A DNA stretch of 64,000 bases, taken from Belnapia rosea. Its GTDB lineage: Bacteria > Pseudomonadota > Alphaproteobacteria > Acetobacterales > Acetobacteraceae. A program made the translations under genes and the position numbers. Each line of letters starts with the position of its first letter. Position 1 is the first letter of the stretch. Below the pieces are notes generated by a model. The model ran no database searches. It saw nothing but the letters and a program-made list of their open reading frames with translations, and was not told the DNA's origin. Positions 9,442 to 19,210 of this stretch are shown here, one piece after another. Location of the stretch: contig NZ_FMZX01000001.1 of assembly GCF_900101615.1 (NCBI RefSeq), positions 186,001 through 250,000 of the forward strand. The letters are read 5' to 3'.

Positions 9442-11136
9442 ATGCCGAAATTCGATCCGCTTCTCGCCTATCTGGATGGCCAGCCGACGGCGCGCTGGAA
9501 TGCCCCGGACGAGATCGGCACCCCGGCCAGCATTACCTACAGCTTCACCCGGGCAGTGCCGGCCTATGACGATCCCGCTACCCATCCCGGCTTCACTCCC
9601 CTCAGCGGCTCGATGCAGGCGGCGGTCCGTACGGCGCTCGACTCCTGGGCCGACGTTGCCAACCTGACCTTCACCGAAGTGCCCGATTCCGGGGGCGGCG
9701 GCGAGATCCGCATCGGCAGCCATGAGATGGGGTATGGCGGCTACTCATACTACCCCGCTTTCGAGGGTGGGGAGCCGACCGACCTCGCCGGCGACATCTA
9801 TCTCGGCCGCTACCCGGAGAATGCGCACACCGCGCCCGGCCAGTACGGGCTCGAGACCATCGTGCATGAGATTGGCCATGCAATCGGCCTGAAGCATCCC
9901 TTCGAGGGCAGCCACACCTTGCCCGCCTCCGAGGAGGATCTCGGCCATACCGTCATGGCCTATGATCCGCCGAAGAATTCCAATGTCGTCAGCGTCACCG
10001 GCACCGCGGCGGACTACCGCTATGTCTCCCAGCCGCTCTACCCGAGCGGGCCGATGCTGTACGACATCGCCGCGGCGCAATTCCTTTACGGCGCCAACAT
10101 GGCGCATGCCACGGGCAATGACAGCTATGCCTGGGCCACCCATGCCCGGTTCTTCGAGACGATCTGGGATGCCGGTGGCACGGACAGGATCGATACCTCG
10201 AACCAGACCCTCGATTCCGTCATCGACCTGCGCGACGGCCATTATTCCAGCATCGCCATGCGCGACAGCGTGGCGGAGAAGCGCCTGGAGATCCCGGCCT
10301 TCGCCACCGAGGCGCCGACGCCGGCCTATGACGGACACAACAACCTGGCGATCGCCTTTGGGGCCGTGATCGAGAACGCCACCGGCGGCTCGGGCGCCGA
10401 CACCATCACCGGCAATGCCGTGGCGAACAGCCTTGATGGCGGGGCCGGCGCCGACAGCCTCGACGGCGGCGCGGGCGCGGATACGTTGATTGGCAGGGAC
10501 GGCAACGACTCCCTCGCCGGCGGCGACGATTCAGCCATTGATCGCCTGCTGGGCGGCAACGGGAATGACCGGCTCGACGGCGCCTCCGGCCATGGCGAGG
10601 CGGATTGGCTGGCCGGCGGCGCGGGCGACGATCTCTATGTGATCGACAGTGCCGCCGACATGGTGACCGAGGTCGCGGGGCAGGGGACCGACACGGTCCA
10701 TCTCCGCATGCCCGGCGGCCGATACTCCCTCCCGGCCCATGTCGAGAACCTGGTGCTGGAAGGGACCGCCCAGACCGGGGGAGGCAATGAGCTGGCCAAT
10801 GTCATCACCGGCAATGCGGCGGGGAATTGGCTGCTCGGCGGCGCGGGGGCCGATACGCTCGACGGCGGTGCCGGCGCGGATATCCTCTTCGGTGGCGAGG
10901 GCGCGGATCTCTTCGTCGTCGCCCGTGGCTCGGGTGGTGACCGGATCGGCGACTTCGCCCCCGGTGCCGATGAGATCCGGCTCTCCGGCTTCGGCGTCTC
11001 GAGCTTCACCCAGCTGCTCGGGCGGACCAGCGACGGAGCGAGCGGGGCGGTGATCGATTTCGGCGGGGGCGACAGCCTGTCGCTCGCGGGCATAGCCAAG
11101 TCGGCGCTCGCGGCGGGCGACTTCGTCTTCGCCTAG
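9442..11136 (+). CDS. Serralysin-like secreted metalloprotease with RTX repeats
   Basis: Extracellular zinc protease of 564 aa (M10B/metzincin type). The zinc motif is HEIGHAIGLKHP (HExxHxxGxxH, near residue 144) and the Met-turn is TVMAYDPP. From about residue 315 come two blocks of glycine-rich nonapeptides of the GGxGxDxLx type (for example GGAGADSLDGG and GGAGADTLDGG). These bind calcium and form a beta-roll, and the C-terminus is the typical type I secretion signal region. There is no Sec signal. I chose the ATG at 9442, preceded by GAGG, over a TTG 27 codons upstream. No ABC/MFP/TolC exporter or protease inhibitor is adjacent, so secretion must use genes elsewhere. Confidence 0.92.
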   Translation: MPKFDPLLAYLDGQPTARWNAPDEIGTPASITYSFTRAVPAYDDPATHPGFTPLSGSMQAAVRTALDSWADVANLTFTEVPDSGGGGEIRIGSHEMGYGGYSYYPAFEGGEPTDLAGDIYLGRYPENAHTAPGQYGLETIVHEIGHAIGLKHPFEGSHTLPASEEDLGHTVMAYDPPKNSNVVSVTGTAADYRYVSQPLYPSGPMLYDIAAAQFLYGANMAHATGNDSYAWATHARFFETIWDAGGTDRIDTSNQTLDSVIDLRDGHYSSIAMRDSVAEKRLEIPAFATEAPTPAYDGHNNLAIAFGAVIENATGGSGADTITGNAVANSLDGGAGADSLDGGAGADTLIGRDGNDSLAGGDDSAIDRLLGGNGNDRLDGASGHGEADWLAGGAGDDLYVIDSAADMVTEVAGQGTDTVHLRMPGGRYSLPAHVENLVLEGTAQTGGGNELANVITGNAAGNWLLGGAGADTLDGGAGADILFGGEGADLFVVARGSGGDRIGDFAPGADEIRLSGFGVSSFTQLLGRTSDGASGAVIDFGGGDSLSLAGIAKSALAAGDFVFA

Positions 11137-11156
11137 AACTGGCCTGGCTGTTGGCC

Positions 11157-12260
11157 CTAGTTCCGCGGCAGCCGGGCCTCGCCCGGCGCATCCGGGTTCT
11201 GCGCCCGGTGGCGGAGGAGGTGGTCGGCCAGCACCAGGGCCAGCATCGCCTCGCCCACCGGCACGGCGCGGATGCCGACGCAGGGGTCGTGCCGGCCCCG
11301 GGTCAGCACCTCCACCTCCTGCCCGAAGCGGTCCACCGAGCGGCGGGGGGTGAGGATGGAGGAGGTCGGCTTCACCGCGAAGCGGGCGATGATCGGCTGG
11401 CCGGTGGAGATGCCCCCCAGCACGCCACCGGCGTGGTTGTCGCCGAAGATCACCCGGCCATCGGGGCCCATGCGCATCTCATCGGCATTGGCCTCGCCGG
11501 TCAGGGCGGCGGCGGCGAAGCCCTCGCCGATCTCGACGCCCTTCACCGCATTGATGCCCATCAGCGCCGCGGCGATATCGGCATCGAGCTTGCCATAGAT
11601 CGGCGCGCCGAGGCCCGGGGGGACGCCCTCCGCCACCACCTCGATGACGGCGCCGAGGGAGGAGCCGGATTTGCGCGCCTCCAGCAGCCGTTGCTCCCAG
11701 CGGGCGGCGGCGGCGCGGTCGGGGCACCAGAACTCGTTCTCCTCGACCGCCGCCCAGTCCCAGGCGGCGCGGTCGATGCGGTCATCGCCCATCTGCACCA
11801 GCGCGCCACGGATGGTGACGCCTTCCAGCACGCGGCGGGCAACGGCGCCGGCGGCCACGCGCATCGCCGTCTCCCGCGCGGAGGAGCGGCCGCCCCCCCG
11901 GTAGTCGCGGATGCCGTATTTCAGCTCATAGGCGAGGTCGGCATGGCCAGGGCGGAAGCGGTCCTTGATCTCCCCGTAGTCCTTGCTGCGCTGGTCCTGG
12001 TTCTCGATCAGCAGCGAGATCGGCGTCCCCGTGGTCAGCCCCTCGAAGGTGCCGGAGAGGATGCGGACCTGATCCGGCTCCTGCCGCTGGGTGACGAAGC
12101 GCGAGGAGCCCGGGCGGCGCCGGTCGAGGAAGGGCTGGATATCCGCCTCGGTCAGCGCCAGCCGGGGCGGGCAGCCATCGACGACGCAGCCGATGGCCGG
12201 GCCATGGCTCTCGCCCCAGGTGGTGACGCGGAAGAGATGGCCGAAGCTATTGTGGGACAT
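11157..12260 (-). CDS. aroC: Chorismate synthase
   Basis: Last step of the shikimate pathway: anti-1,4-elimination of phosphate from EPSP to give chorismate, needing reduced FMN. At 367 aa it is full length, starting [20 protein letters not shown], with the conserved GESHG and RPGHAD motifs and the Arg-rich RRRPGSSRF segment. The later FMN-binding motifs [11 protein letters not shown] and [13 protein letters not shown] are intact. It lies 12 bp downstream of fabI on the same strand, so the two are probably co-transcribed. It converges with the serralysin gene across a 20-bp gap. aroQ, another shikimate enzyme, lies separately at 25.1 kb. Confidence 0.97.
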   Translation of the reverse strand: MSHNSFGHLFRVTTWGESHGPAIGCVVDGCPPRLALTEADIQPFLDRRRPGSSRFVTQRQEPDQVRILSGTFEGLTTGTPISLLIENQDQRSKDYGEIKDRFRPGHADLAYELKYGIRDYRGGGRSSARETAMRVAAGAVARRVLEGVTIRGALVQMGDDRIDRAAWDWAAVEENEFWCPDRAAAARWEQRLLEARKSGSSLGAVIEVVAEGVPPGLGAPIYGKLDADIAAALMGINAVKGVEIGEGFAAAALTGEANADEMRMGPDGRVIFGDNHAGGVLGGISTGQPIIARFAVKPTSSILTPRRSVDRFGQEVEVLTRGRHDPCVGIRAVPVGEAMLALVLADHLLRHRAQNPDAPGEARLPRN

Positions 12261-12272
12261 GCGCCGGGGCGG

Positions 12273-13106
12273 TCAGACGGTGCTGATATCCGGCGCATCC
12301 ACCGACTTCATGCCAACCACATGGAAGCCGCTGTCCACGTGATGCACCTCGCCGGTCACCCCGGCCGACAGGTCGCTCAGCAGGTAGAGGCCGGCGCCGC
12401 CCACCTCCTCGATGGTCACGTTGCGCTTCAGCGGCGCGTTATACTGGTTCCACTTCAGGATGTAGCGGAAGTCGCCGATGCCGCTGGCGGCCAGCGTCTT
12501 GATCGGCCCGGCGGAGATGGCGTTCACCCGGATGCCGATGCCGCCGAGATCCACCGCGAGATAACGGACGCTTGCCTCCAGCGCCGCCTTGGCCACGCCC
12601 ATGACGTTGTAATGCGGCGTCACGCGCTCGGCGCCGAGATAGCTCATCGTCAGCAGCGCGCCGCCCGGCTTCATCAGCGGCACCGCGCGCTGGCTGACCG
12701 AGACGAAGGAATAGGCCGAGATGTCGAGGGCCTGGAGGAAGGCCTCGCGCGGCGTGTCGAGATAGCGGCCGCGGAGGTAATCCTTGTTGGCGAAGCCGAT
12801 GGCATGGACCAGGAAGTCGATCCCGCCCCAGCTTTCCTTGAGGGTGGCGAAGGTGGCGTCGACGCTGGCATCGTCGGTCACGTCGCAGGGCAGGACGAGG
12901 CTGCTGCCGATGCTTTCGGCCAGCGGGCGCACGCGGCGCTCCAGCGCCTCGCCCTGATAGGTGAAGGCCACCTCCGCCCCCTGCGCGGCGACCGCGCGGG
13001 CGATGCCCCAGGCGATGGAGCGATCATTGGCGACCCCCATGATGAGGCCGCGCTTGCCCGCCATGAGCGTGCCGGTTGGGGCGTCTGCGAGGGGCGCGTC
13101 GGGCAT
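12273..13106 (-). CDS. fabI: Enoyl-[acyl-carrier-protein] reductase (NADH)
   Basis: Final reduction of each fatty-acid elongation cycle; target of triclosan-type inhibitors. It is an atypical short-chain dehydrogenase of 277 aa. The NADH fold starts with GKRGLIMGVANDRSIAWGIA, the FabI version of the Gly-rich loop, and the catalytic Tyr-x6-Lys is in PHYNVMGVAKAALEASVRY. I took the ATG at 13106 (MPDAPLADAP), which gives a 14-residue extension before MAGKRGLIMG. The ATG at 13064 is also possible, since neither has a strong ribosome site. The gene is followed by aroC after 12 bp and is divergent from pdxH. Confidence 0.95.
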   Translation of the reverse strand: MPDAPLADAPTGTLMAGKRGLIMGVANDRSIAWGIARAVAAQGAEVAFTYQGEALERRVRPLAESIGSSLVLPCDVTDDASVDATFATLKESWGGIDFLVHAIGFANKDYLRGRYLDTPREAFLQALDISAYSFVSVSQRAVPLMKPGGALLTMSYLGAERVTPHYNVMGVAKAALEASVRYLAVDLGGIGIRVNAISAGPIKTLAASGIGDFRYILKWNQYNAPLKRNVTIEEVGGAGLYLLSDLSAGVTGEVHHVDSGFHVVGMKSVDAPDISTV

Positions 13107-13222
13107 GATTGGTTGGGACCGGCTCTGGTAGTGGGTGTTGTGATCGCTTTGGCGTGGTGGCACACCCCCGGCCAGCGGGCAAGCCTTAGGGCCCGCACCC
13201 CTCGTTACCCGGGATTTCCGCC

Positions 13223-13810
13223 ATGGATCGAAGCGACGCCGACCCCTATGCCCGCTTCGAGGCCTGGATGGCGGAAGCCGCGAAATCCGAGCCGAACGAC
13301 CCGAATGCCGTCTGCCTTGCGACCAGCACGGCCGATGGGCGGCCCTCGGCCCGCATGGTGCTGCTGAAGGGCATCGATCCCCGCGGCTTCGTCTTCTACA
13401 CCAATCTCGAGAGCCGCAAGGGCGGGGAGCTCACGGCCAATCCCGAGGCGGCGCTCTGCTTCCACTGGAAGACGCTGCAGCGCAGCGTCCGGGTCGAGGG
13501 GCGGGTCGAGCAGGTCTCGGATGCCGAGGCGGATGCCTACTATGCCTCCCGCGCCCGCGGCAGCCGTATCGGTGCCTGGGCCAGCCGGCAATCCCGGCCG
13601 CTGGAGGGCCGCTTCGCGCTCGAGAAGGCGGTGGCGGAATTCACGCTGAAATTCGGCATCGGCGAGATCCCGCGCCCGCCTTTCTGGTCGGGCTTCCGGG
13701 TGCTGCCGCGCCGGATCGAGTTCTGGCGCGACATGCCCTTCCGCCTGCATGATCGGCAGGTCTTCCACCGCGAGGGGGAAGGCTGGCGGATCGAAGCGCT
13801 CTACCCATGA
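13223..13810 (+). CDS. pdxH: Pyridoxamine 5'-phosphate oxidase
   Basis: FMN-dependent oxidation of PNP and PMP to pyridoxal 5'-phosphate, the cofactor of the ornithine decarboxylase at 27.2 kb among others. At 195 aa it is the usual size. FMN-binding segments are [20 protein letters not shown] and [10 protein letters not shown], and the C-terminal substrate-binding part is [12 protein letters not shown], with RIEALYP at the extreme C-terminus. It is divergent from fabI. The TGA overlaps the next gene's ATG by 4 nt, so the fusion kinase downstream is translationally coupled. Confidence 0.95.
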   Translation: MDRSDADPYARFEAWMAEAAKSEPNDPNAVCLATSTADGRPSARMVLLKGIDPRGFVFYTNLESRKGGELTANPEAALCFHWKTLQRSVRVEGRVEQVSDAEADAYYASRARGSRIGAWASRQSRPLEGRFALEKAVAEFTLKFGIGEIPRPPFWSGFRVLPRRIEFWRDMPFRLHDRQVFHREGEGWRIEALYP

Positions 13811-15273
13811 CCATCCCGGCCGGGCAGGCGGAGGTTGCCGCCCTGCTCGGGCGGCTGACCGGCGCAGCGCCGATCGAGACGCATATCTCCGCCGTCTTCG
13901 TCGGGCCGGAGGATGCCTACAAGTTGAAGAAGGCGGTCGCCCTCGGCTTCCTCGACTTCACAACCCTGGCCGAGCGGGAGCGGCTGCTGCGGCGGGAGCT
14001 GGTGCTGAACGCGCCCTTCGCCCCCGACCTCTACCGCGACGTCGTGCCGGTGACGCGCCCCCCCGATGGCGGCCTTGCCCTCGGCGGGGCCGGTGAGGCG
14101 GTGGAGTGGGTGCTCCGCATGGCACCTCTCGCGCCCGGGCATTTCCTCGACCGCATGGCCGGCGAGGGCCTGGAGCCGGCGCAGCTGGATGCCATGGCCG
14201 ATGCCGTCGCCGCCATGCATGCGGCGCTGCCGCCCCAGGCGTCACCGGACTTCGCCGCGGTGATCGCCGGCAATGCCCGTGCCGCCCTCGCCGCCGGCCT
14301 GCCTGCGCCACGCATCGAGGCCTGGGCCAGGGCGGCGCAGGCGATGCACGGGCGGCTTGCGGCCTTGCTGGCTTCGCGTGCCGCCGAGGGGCGGGTGCGC
14401 CGCTGCCATGGCGACCTGCATCTCGGCAACCTTTGCCTCTGGCAGGGACGGGTGACGCCCTTCGACGCGCTCGAGTTCGACGAGGCGCTGGCGACCATCG
14501 ATACCGGCTACGACCTTGCCTTCCTGCTGATGGATTGCGAGCACCGGCTCGGCCGGGCCGCCGCCAACCGCCTGCTCAACCGGTATGTCGCCCGCAGCGG
14601 CGATGCCGGGCTGGCGGGCGCCCTGCCGCTCTGGCTCTCGGTCCGCGCCGTCATCCGGGCGCATGCGGAGGCGAAGCGGGGCGGCGACGGGCTCGGCTAC
14701 CTCGCCCGCGCCGAAGCGCTGCTGCGGCCCGCGCTGCCCCGGCTGGTGGCGATCGGCGGGTTGCAGGGCACGGGCAAGAGCCGGCTGGCCCGCGCCCTGG
14801 CGCCCGGCCTCGGCCCGGCCCCTGGCGCGCTGGTGCTGCGCTCCGACGAGATCCGCAAGCGCCTGGCCGGCGTGCCGCCCGAGCACCGCCTGCCGCCCTC
14901 GGCCTACACGCCGGAGGCCAGCGCGGCCGTCTTCGCCGAACTCGCGGCCCAGGCCGGGGCGGTGCTGTGCGCCGGCCATGCGGTGGTGGCCGACGCCGTC
15001 TTCCTCCGCCCGGAGGAGCGGGCCGCGATCGAGGCCGCGGCGCGGGATGCGGGCCTGCCCTTCGACGGGCTCTGGCTGGCCGCGCCGCGCGCCGTGCTGG
15101 AGGCGCGCATCGCGGCACGCACCGGCGATGCCTCGGATGCCGATGTGGCGGTGCTGGCCGCCGCCGCCGGGCGGGACCCCGGGCCGCTCACCTGGCGGGT
15201 GCTCGACGCCAGTGGGGATCCCCTTCCGGCGGCCCGCGAAGCGCTGGGCTGCAACGGTGCCGATCCGTGCTAG
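13807..15273 (+). CDS. Fusion of an APH-like kinase and a P-loop (zeta-toxin-like) kinase
   Basis: Protein of 488 aa with two kinase modules. Residues about 1-310 form an aminoglycoside-phosphotransferase-like fold with the catalytic loop [12 protein letters not shown] (HGDxHxxN) and [18 protein letters not shown] for metal binding. Residues about 315-480 form a P-loop kinase with Walker [17 protein letters not shown] and [13 protein letters not shown], as in gluconate, chloramphenicol or zeta-toxin-type kinases. Such fusions are known in proteobacteria, but to my knowledge their substrates are undefined, and nothing here shows antibiotic resistance. Overlap with pdxH suggests co-translation. 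Both active sites look intact. Confidence 0.85.
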   Translation: MTIPAGQAEVAALLGRLTGAAPIETHISAVFVGPEDAYKLKKAVALGFLDFTTLAERERLLRRELVLNAPFAPDLYRDVVPVTRPPDGGLALGGAGEAVEWVLRMAPLAPGHFLDRMAGEGLEPAQLDAMADAVAAMHAALPPQASPDFAAVIAGNARAALAAGLPAPRIEAWARAAQAMHGRLAALLASRAAEGRVRRCHGDLHLGNLCLWQGRVTPFDALEFDEALATIDTGYDLAFLLMDCEHRLGRAAANRLLNRYVARSGDAGLAGALPLWLSVRAVIRAHAEAKRGGDGLGYLARAEALLRPALPRLVAIGGLQGTGKSRLARALAPGLGPAPGALVLRSDEIRKRLAGVPPEHRLPPSAYTPEASAAVFAELAAQAGAVLCAGHAVVADAVFLRPEERAAIEAAARDAGLPFDGLWLAAPRAVLEARIAARTGDASDADVAVLAAAAGRDPGPLTWRVLDASGDPLPAAREALGCNGADPC

Positions 15274-15306
15274 AACCGCCCTTCCTGCGCCGTTAGGAGA
15301 CGCGCC

Positions 15307-16185
15307 ATGGCCTATCGTCGTCTGCTGCTGCCCCTCACCGGCACCGCCGCCGGGGAAGCTGCGCTCGCCACCGCCCTGATGGTGGCACGCATCTGGAATG
15401 CGCATGTGCATTGCCTGCATGTCCGGGTCGATGCCCGGGATGTCGCGCCGCTGGCCGGCGAGGGCCTGTCCGGCGCGATGATTGAGGAGATGATGGCAGC
15501 GACCGAGCGGGAGAGCGGCGACCGCGCCGGCCGCGTCCGCGCCCTGTTCGACCGCTTCGCCGTGACCTCCGGCGGCGTCGCCATCGCCGACAGCGCCGAG
15601 ACGGCACTGAAGACGGACGGTCCGACCCTGTCCTTCGAGAGCATCGCCGGCCGCGAGGAGGATGTGGTCGCCCAGCAGTCGCGCCTCTACGACATGGCGG
15701 TGGTGCCGCATCCGGAGGCGGATGAGGATGTCTCCTCCTCCGACGCGCTGCATGCCGTGCTCTTCGATTCGGGCCGGCCGGTGCTGATCGCGCCGCGCCA
15801 GGTGCCGCAGACCATCGGCACCCGCGTCTGCTGCGCCTGGAACGGCTCGGCCGAGAGCGCCGCCGCCATCGCCGCCGCGCTGCCCTGGCTGCACCGGGCC
15901 AATGCGGTCCGGCTGCTCTATGCCGACGAGTACCAGCGCCGCGGCCCCAAGGTGGATGGCATCCGCAGCTATCTCCGCTGGCACGAGATCGAGGCCGAGC
16001 CGGTGCTGTTCAAGCCGCTGACCAAGGATGTCGGCGCCGGCCTGCTCGGCGCGGCGCGCGACTTCGAGGCGGACCTGCTCTGCATGGGCGCCTACAGCCA
16101 TTCGCGCCTGCGCCAGCTGATCCTCGGCGGCGTCACCCGGCACATCCTGGAAAACAGCGACATGCCCGTCCTGATGTGCCGCTGA
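15307..16185 (+). CDS. Universal stress protein, tandem UspA domains
   Basis: A 292-aa cytoplasmic protein with two UspA folds. The N-terminal domain (about 1-145) starts YRRLLLPLTGTAAGEAAL. The C-terminal domain (about 150-292) ends with MGAYSHSRLRQLILGGVTRH, close to the G-x2-G-x9-G-S/T nucleotide-binding signature. Only the second half keeps that signature, so it is the likely ATP-binding domain. AGGAG lies upstream of the ATG. The gene sits directly before a TAXI-TRAP transporter. In the ectoine TRAP system a Usp protein (TeaD) modulates the transporter, so a regulatory link is possible here. Confidence 0.88.
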   Translation: MAYRRLLLPLTGTAAGEAALATALMVARIWNAHVHCLHVRVDARDVAPLAGEGLSGAMIEEMMAATERESGDRAGRVRALFDRFAVTSGGVAIADSAETALKTDGPTLSFESIAGREEDVVAQQSRLYDMAVVPHPEADEDVSSSDALHAVLFDSGRPVLIAPRQVPQTIGTRVCCAWNGSAESAAAIAAALPWLHRANAVRLLYADEYQRRGPKVDGIRSYLRWHEIEAEPVLFKPLTKDVGAGLLGAARDFEADLLCMGAYSHSRLRQLILGGVTRHILENSDMPVLMCR

Positions 16186-16254
16186 TCGAGGCCGGTTGCG
16201 GCGGCCCGCTCACGGCCGCATGATCCCGCCCCGGTTTCGGCTGGGAGAATGATG

Positions 16255-17241
16255 ATGAGCCCGATCTGGACGCGACGCAGCCTGGCTGGCTGCGCGCTGG
16301 CACTGCCCTTCATCCGCACCGCGCGGGCACAGCAGACGGTGGAATGGGTGGCCGGCTCGCTCGGCGGCGGCTGGTACACCATCGCCGCCGGCCTCTCGGC
16401 GCTCATCAAGGACGAGAACCCGGATGTCCAGATCCGCGTCGTCCCGGGCGGCGGCCTCGCCAATTCCACCCGCGTCAACCGCGGCCAGTCGCAGATGGGC
16501 TGGGGCATCGACACCTTCGCCGCCGCCGCCCGGGCAGGGGAGGAGCCCTATTCGGAGAAGCACGAGGCGCTGCGCTGCCTCGGCACCGGCTATTCGCCGA
16601 CGGAATTCCACTTCCTTCGCCGCACCGATGGCGGTCCGCAGGACATGCGCGCCATCCTCACCCAGAAGGGGCTGCGCATCGGCTGCCCGCAGCGCTCCTC
16701 CACCGATGAGATGACCCTGCAGCGCATCCTGAAATTCCTCGGCACCAGCCCGGACAGGATCCGCTCCGAGGGTGGGCGCTACCTGAACGGCAGCTACGCC
16801 GATATCGGTTCCGCCTATTCGGACGGGCAGGTGGATTACCTCTTCGCCGCCCTGGCCCGCCCGGCCGCCATCTTCAGCGAGATCGCCCAGGGGCGGCGGA
16901 CCGGCCAGCTGGTCGAATTCCCGGCCGATATCCGGAAGCACCTCATCGACCAGTATGCCTATGCCGAAGGGATCATCCCGGCCGCCACCTACCCGGCGCT
17001 GCAATCGGGCGACGTGCCGGTGACGCTGATGGACAGCGTGCTCATGGTGCATGAGAGCCTGTCCGAGGAGGTGGCCTACAAGGTCACCCGCACGCTGATC
17101 CGCAACAAGGGCGCGCGGCTGACCGCCATCCATGCCAGCATGGCCGCCTGGGACCCGGTGGCCTCGGCCAGGTACAAGGGCGTGCCGCTGCACCCCGGCG
17201 CGATCAAGGCCTTCAGGGAAGCCGGCGCGCTGCCGGCCTGA
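16255..17241 (+). CDS. TAXI-family TRAP transporter solute-binding protein
   Basis: Periplasmic binding protein of the TRAP-associated extracytoplasmic immunogenic (TAXI) type, 328 aa from the chosen start. The N-terminus, TRRSLAGCALALPFIRTARA, is a signal peptide with a twin Arg, so Tat or Sec export is possible. The mature part starts QQTVEWVAGSLGGGWYT, the usual TAXI opening. Three ATGs occur in tandem. GGGAG at 16243-16247 is best spaced (7 nt) for the third, at 16255. The membrane component follows 35 bp downstream. The ligand is unknown; family members bind dicarboxylates, glutamate or other organic acids. Confidence 0.9.
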   Translation: MSPIWTRRSLAGCALALPFIRTARAQQTVEWVAGSLGGGWYTIAAGLSALIKDENPDVQIRVVPGGGLANSTRVNRGQSQMGWGIDTFAAAARAGEEPYSEKHEALRCLGTGYSPTEFHFLRRTDGGPQDMRAILTQKGLRIGCPQRSSTDEMTLQRILKFLGTSPDRIRSEGGRYLNGSYADIGSAYSDGQVDYLFAALARPAAIFSEIAQGRRTGQLVEFPADIRKHLIDQYAYAEGIIPAATYPALQSGDVPVTLMDSVLMVHESLSEEVAYKVTRTLIRNKGARLTAIHASMAAWDPVASARYKGVPLHPGAIKAFREAGALPA

Positions 17242-17276
17242 GGCCAACCGGCAAGGTCCTTGCATACTGCGGAGCC

Positions 17277-19193
17277 ATGATGCGCGACCTTGCCGGACCC
17301 CTGAAGCTGATCGTCACCCTGTGGCTGGCCGCGGCCTCGGCCATCCACCTCTATTTCGGCGGCTTCGGCTTCCCGGAGCCGATCACCCTCCGCGCCTTCC
17401 ACCTGCTCGTCTTCGTCCCGCCGCTCTTCCTGCTCTACCCGGCGCGGCCCGGGCGCTCGCCCGAGCGCCGGCCGAGCCTCGCCGACTGGCTCTGGGTGAT
17501 CGCCGCCGCGGCGCCGCATGCCTGGGTGATGTGGCACTGGGCCGAGGTCTCCGACCGGATGGAATATGTCGATCCCTTCGGCTGGGAGATGATGGTGCTC
17601 GCCGTGCTGGCGATCGTCACCCTGCTCGAGGCGACGCGGCGGGCGGTCGAGGTCGGGCTCGCCTGGATGATCGTCATCTCGGTCGCCTACATGGCCTTCG
17701 GGCATTACATCCCGGGCCTGCTGAACAGCCGGCCCTTCTCGGCGGCCGAGATCCTCGAGGCCTCCTGGCTGGTGCCGACGGCGGGCGGCGTCTACGGGCC
17801 GCTGACCGGCATCGTCGCCACCACCATCGCCGTCTTCATCGTCTTCGGCGCCTTCATGCAGGGCAGCGGCACGGGGCGCCTCTTCACCAATCTCGGTGCC
17901 GCCGCGGCCGGGCGCTACACCGGCGGGCCAGCGAAGGTTGCCGTCGTCACCTCCGGCCTGTTCGGCACGATGAGCGGCAGCAGCGTCTCCAACGTCATCA
18001 CCACCGGCGCCATGACCATCCCGCTGATGATCCGCATCGGCTATCGCCCGGTCGTCGCCGCCGGGATCGAGAGCGCGTCCTCCGTCGGCGGCGCGCTGAT
18101 GCCGCCGGTGATGGGCGCCGCCGCCTTCGTCCTCGCCGAGATCACCGGCATACCGTACGGCGAGATCGTCGTCGCCGCCGCGATCGGCGCGGTGCTCTAC
18201 TACTTCGCCATCCTCGCCGCGGTGCATTTCGAGGCGAAGAAGGCCGGCATGGCGCCGATGGCGCTGCGCGACATCCCCGCCTGGCGCGAGGTGGCGCAGG
18301 ATGCCCATCTCGTCATCCCCATCGCCGTCCTGGTCTGGCTGATGATGGACCGCTGGAGCGGCAACTACGCCGCCTTCTGTGCCACCCTCGCCATGGTCGG
18401 CATCGCCGCGCTCCGCCGCCGCAGCCGCATGGGCTGGCGGCAGGTGCTGGAGAGCCTGACCAATGCCGGCCTCACCATGGCGCCGCTCGCCGTCTCGATC
18501 GCCGGGGCCGGCATCGTCGTCTCGGCGCTGACGGCGACCGGCCTCGTCGTCGCGCTCGGCGGCATCATCAAGGATCTGGCGGGGGGGAATTTCGCCCTGC
18601 TGCTGATCCTGCTCGCCATCACCGTCCTCGTCCTCGGCATGGGCATCCCGACCACGCCGAGCTACATCATCGCGGCTGCCATCGGCGTGCCGCAGATCCT
18701 CGATCTTGGCTCCAAGGCGCTGGGCTTCTCGCAGGCCGAGCTGCTGCTGCCGGCGCATCTCTTCATCTTCTACTTCGCGGTGCTGGCCGATGCCTCGCCA
18801 CCCGTGGCGGCCGCGGCCTTCGCGGCGGCGGCCATCGCCCGCGCCTCGCCGCTGATGGCGAGCATGCATGCGACGCGGCTCGGCATCGCCGGCTTCACCG
18901 TCGGCTTCGCCTTCCTCTACGACCCGGGGATCATGCTGCGCGGCTCGCTGCTCGACATCCTGGTGGCGACAGGCATCCAGCTGGGGGCGCTGACGGCGAT
19001 CTGCGCGGCCTATGCGGGTTTCCTGCTGGCGCCGATGGGGCCACCCCTGCGGCTGCTGCTGGGCGCGGCGGGGCTCTTCGCCGCATTCTATCATGGCGTG
19101 CCGGATGCGGTGCGGCTTGCCATCGCCCTTGGCGTGCCGGGGGTGATGGCGCTGGCGCAGCGCATCCGGCTGCCGCGGCCGGTCCGGCCCTGA
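17277..19193 (+). CDS. TRAP transporter fused permease (DctQM type)
   Basis: Inner-membrane protein of 638 aa, the size of TAXI-associated fusions in which the small 4-helix DctQ part and the large 12-helix DctM part form one chain. The first about 170 residues are several hydrophobic helices. The DctM part has SGLFGTMSGSSVSNVITTGA and MGIPTTPSYIIAAAIGVP, both conserved in the transport domain. It uses a Na+ or H+ gradient with the neighbouring TAXI binding protein. The operon appears to be binding protein, permease, then an unrelated amino-acid binding protein after 17 bp. The substrate cannot be deduced. Confidence 0.92.
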   Translation: MMRDLAGPLKLIVTLWLAAASAIHLYFGGFGFPEPITLRAFHLLVFVPPLFLLYPARPGRSPERRPSLADWLWVIAAAAPHAWVMWHWAEVSDRMEYVDPFGWEMMVLAVLAIVTLLEATRRAVEVGLAWMIVISVAYMAFGHYIPGLLNSRPFSAAEILEASWLVPTAGGVYGPLTGIVATTIAVFIVFGAFMQGSGTGRLFTNLGAAAAGRYTGGPAKVAVVTSGLFGTMSGSSVSNVITTGAMTIPLMIRIGYRPVVAAGIESASSVGGALMPPVMGAAAFVLAEITGIPYGEIVVAAAIGAVLYYFAILAAVHFEAKKAGMAPMALRDIPAWREVAQDAHLVIPIAVLVWLMMDRWSGNYAAFCATLAMVGIAALRRRSRMGWRQVLESLTNAGLTMAPLAVSIAGAGIVVSALTATGLVVALGGIIKDLAGGNFALLLILLAITVLVLGMGIPTTPSYIIAAAIGVPQILDLGSKALGFSQAELLLPAHLFIFYFAVLADASPPVAAAAFAAAAIARASPLMASMHATRLGIAGFTVGFAFLYDPGIMLRGSLLDILVATGIQLGALTAICAAYAGFLLAPMGPPLRLLLGAAGLFAAFYHGVPDAVRLAIALGVPGVMALAQRIRLPRPVRP

Positions 19194-19210
19194 CCCTTCG
19201 GAGACTGTCG

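Noticed and set aside
11151-13367. 738-codon plus-strand frame across aroC and fabI
   Set aside because: It is the antisense shadow of two well-recognised enzymes; low-complexity His/Gly/Ala/Arg content.
14242-19094. Long minus-strand frames opposite the APH fusion and the TRAP genes
   Set aside because: No motif, repetitive composition, and complete recognisable proteins on the other strand.
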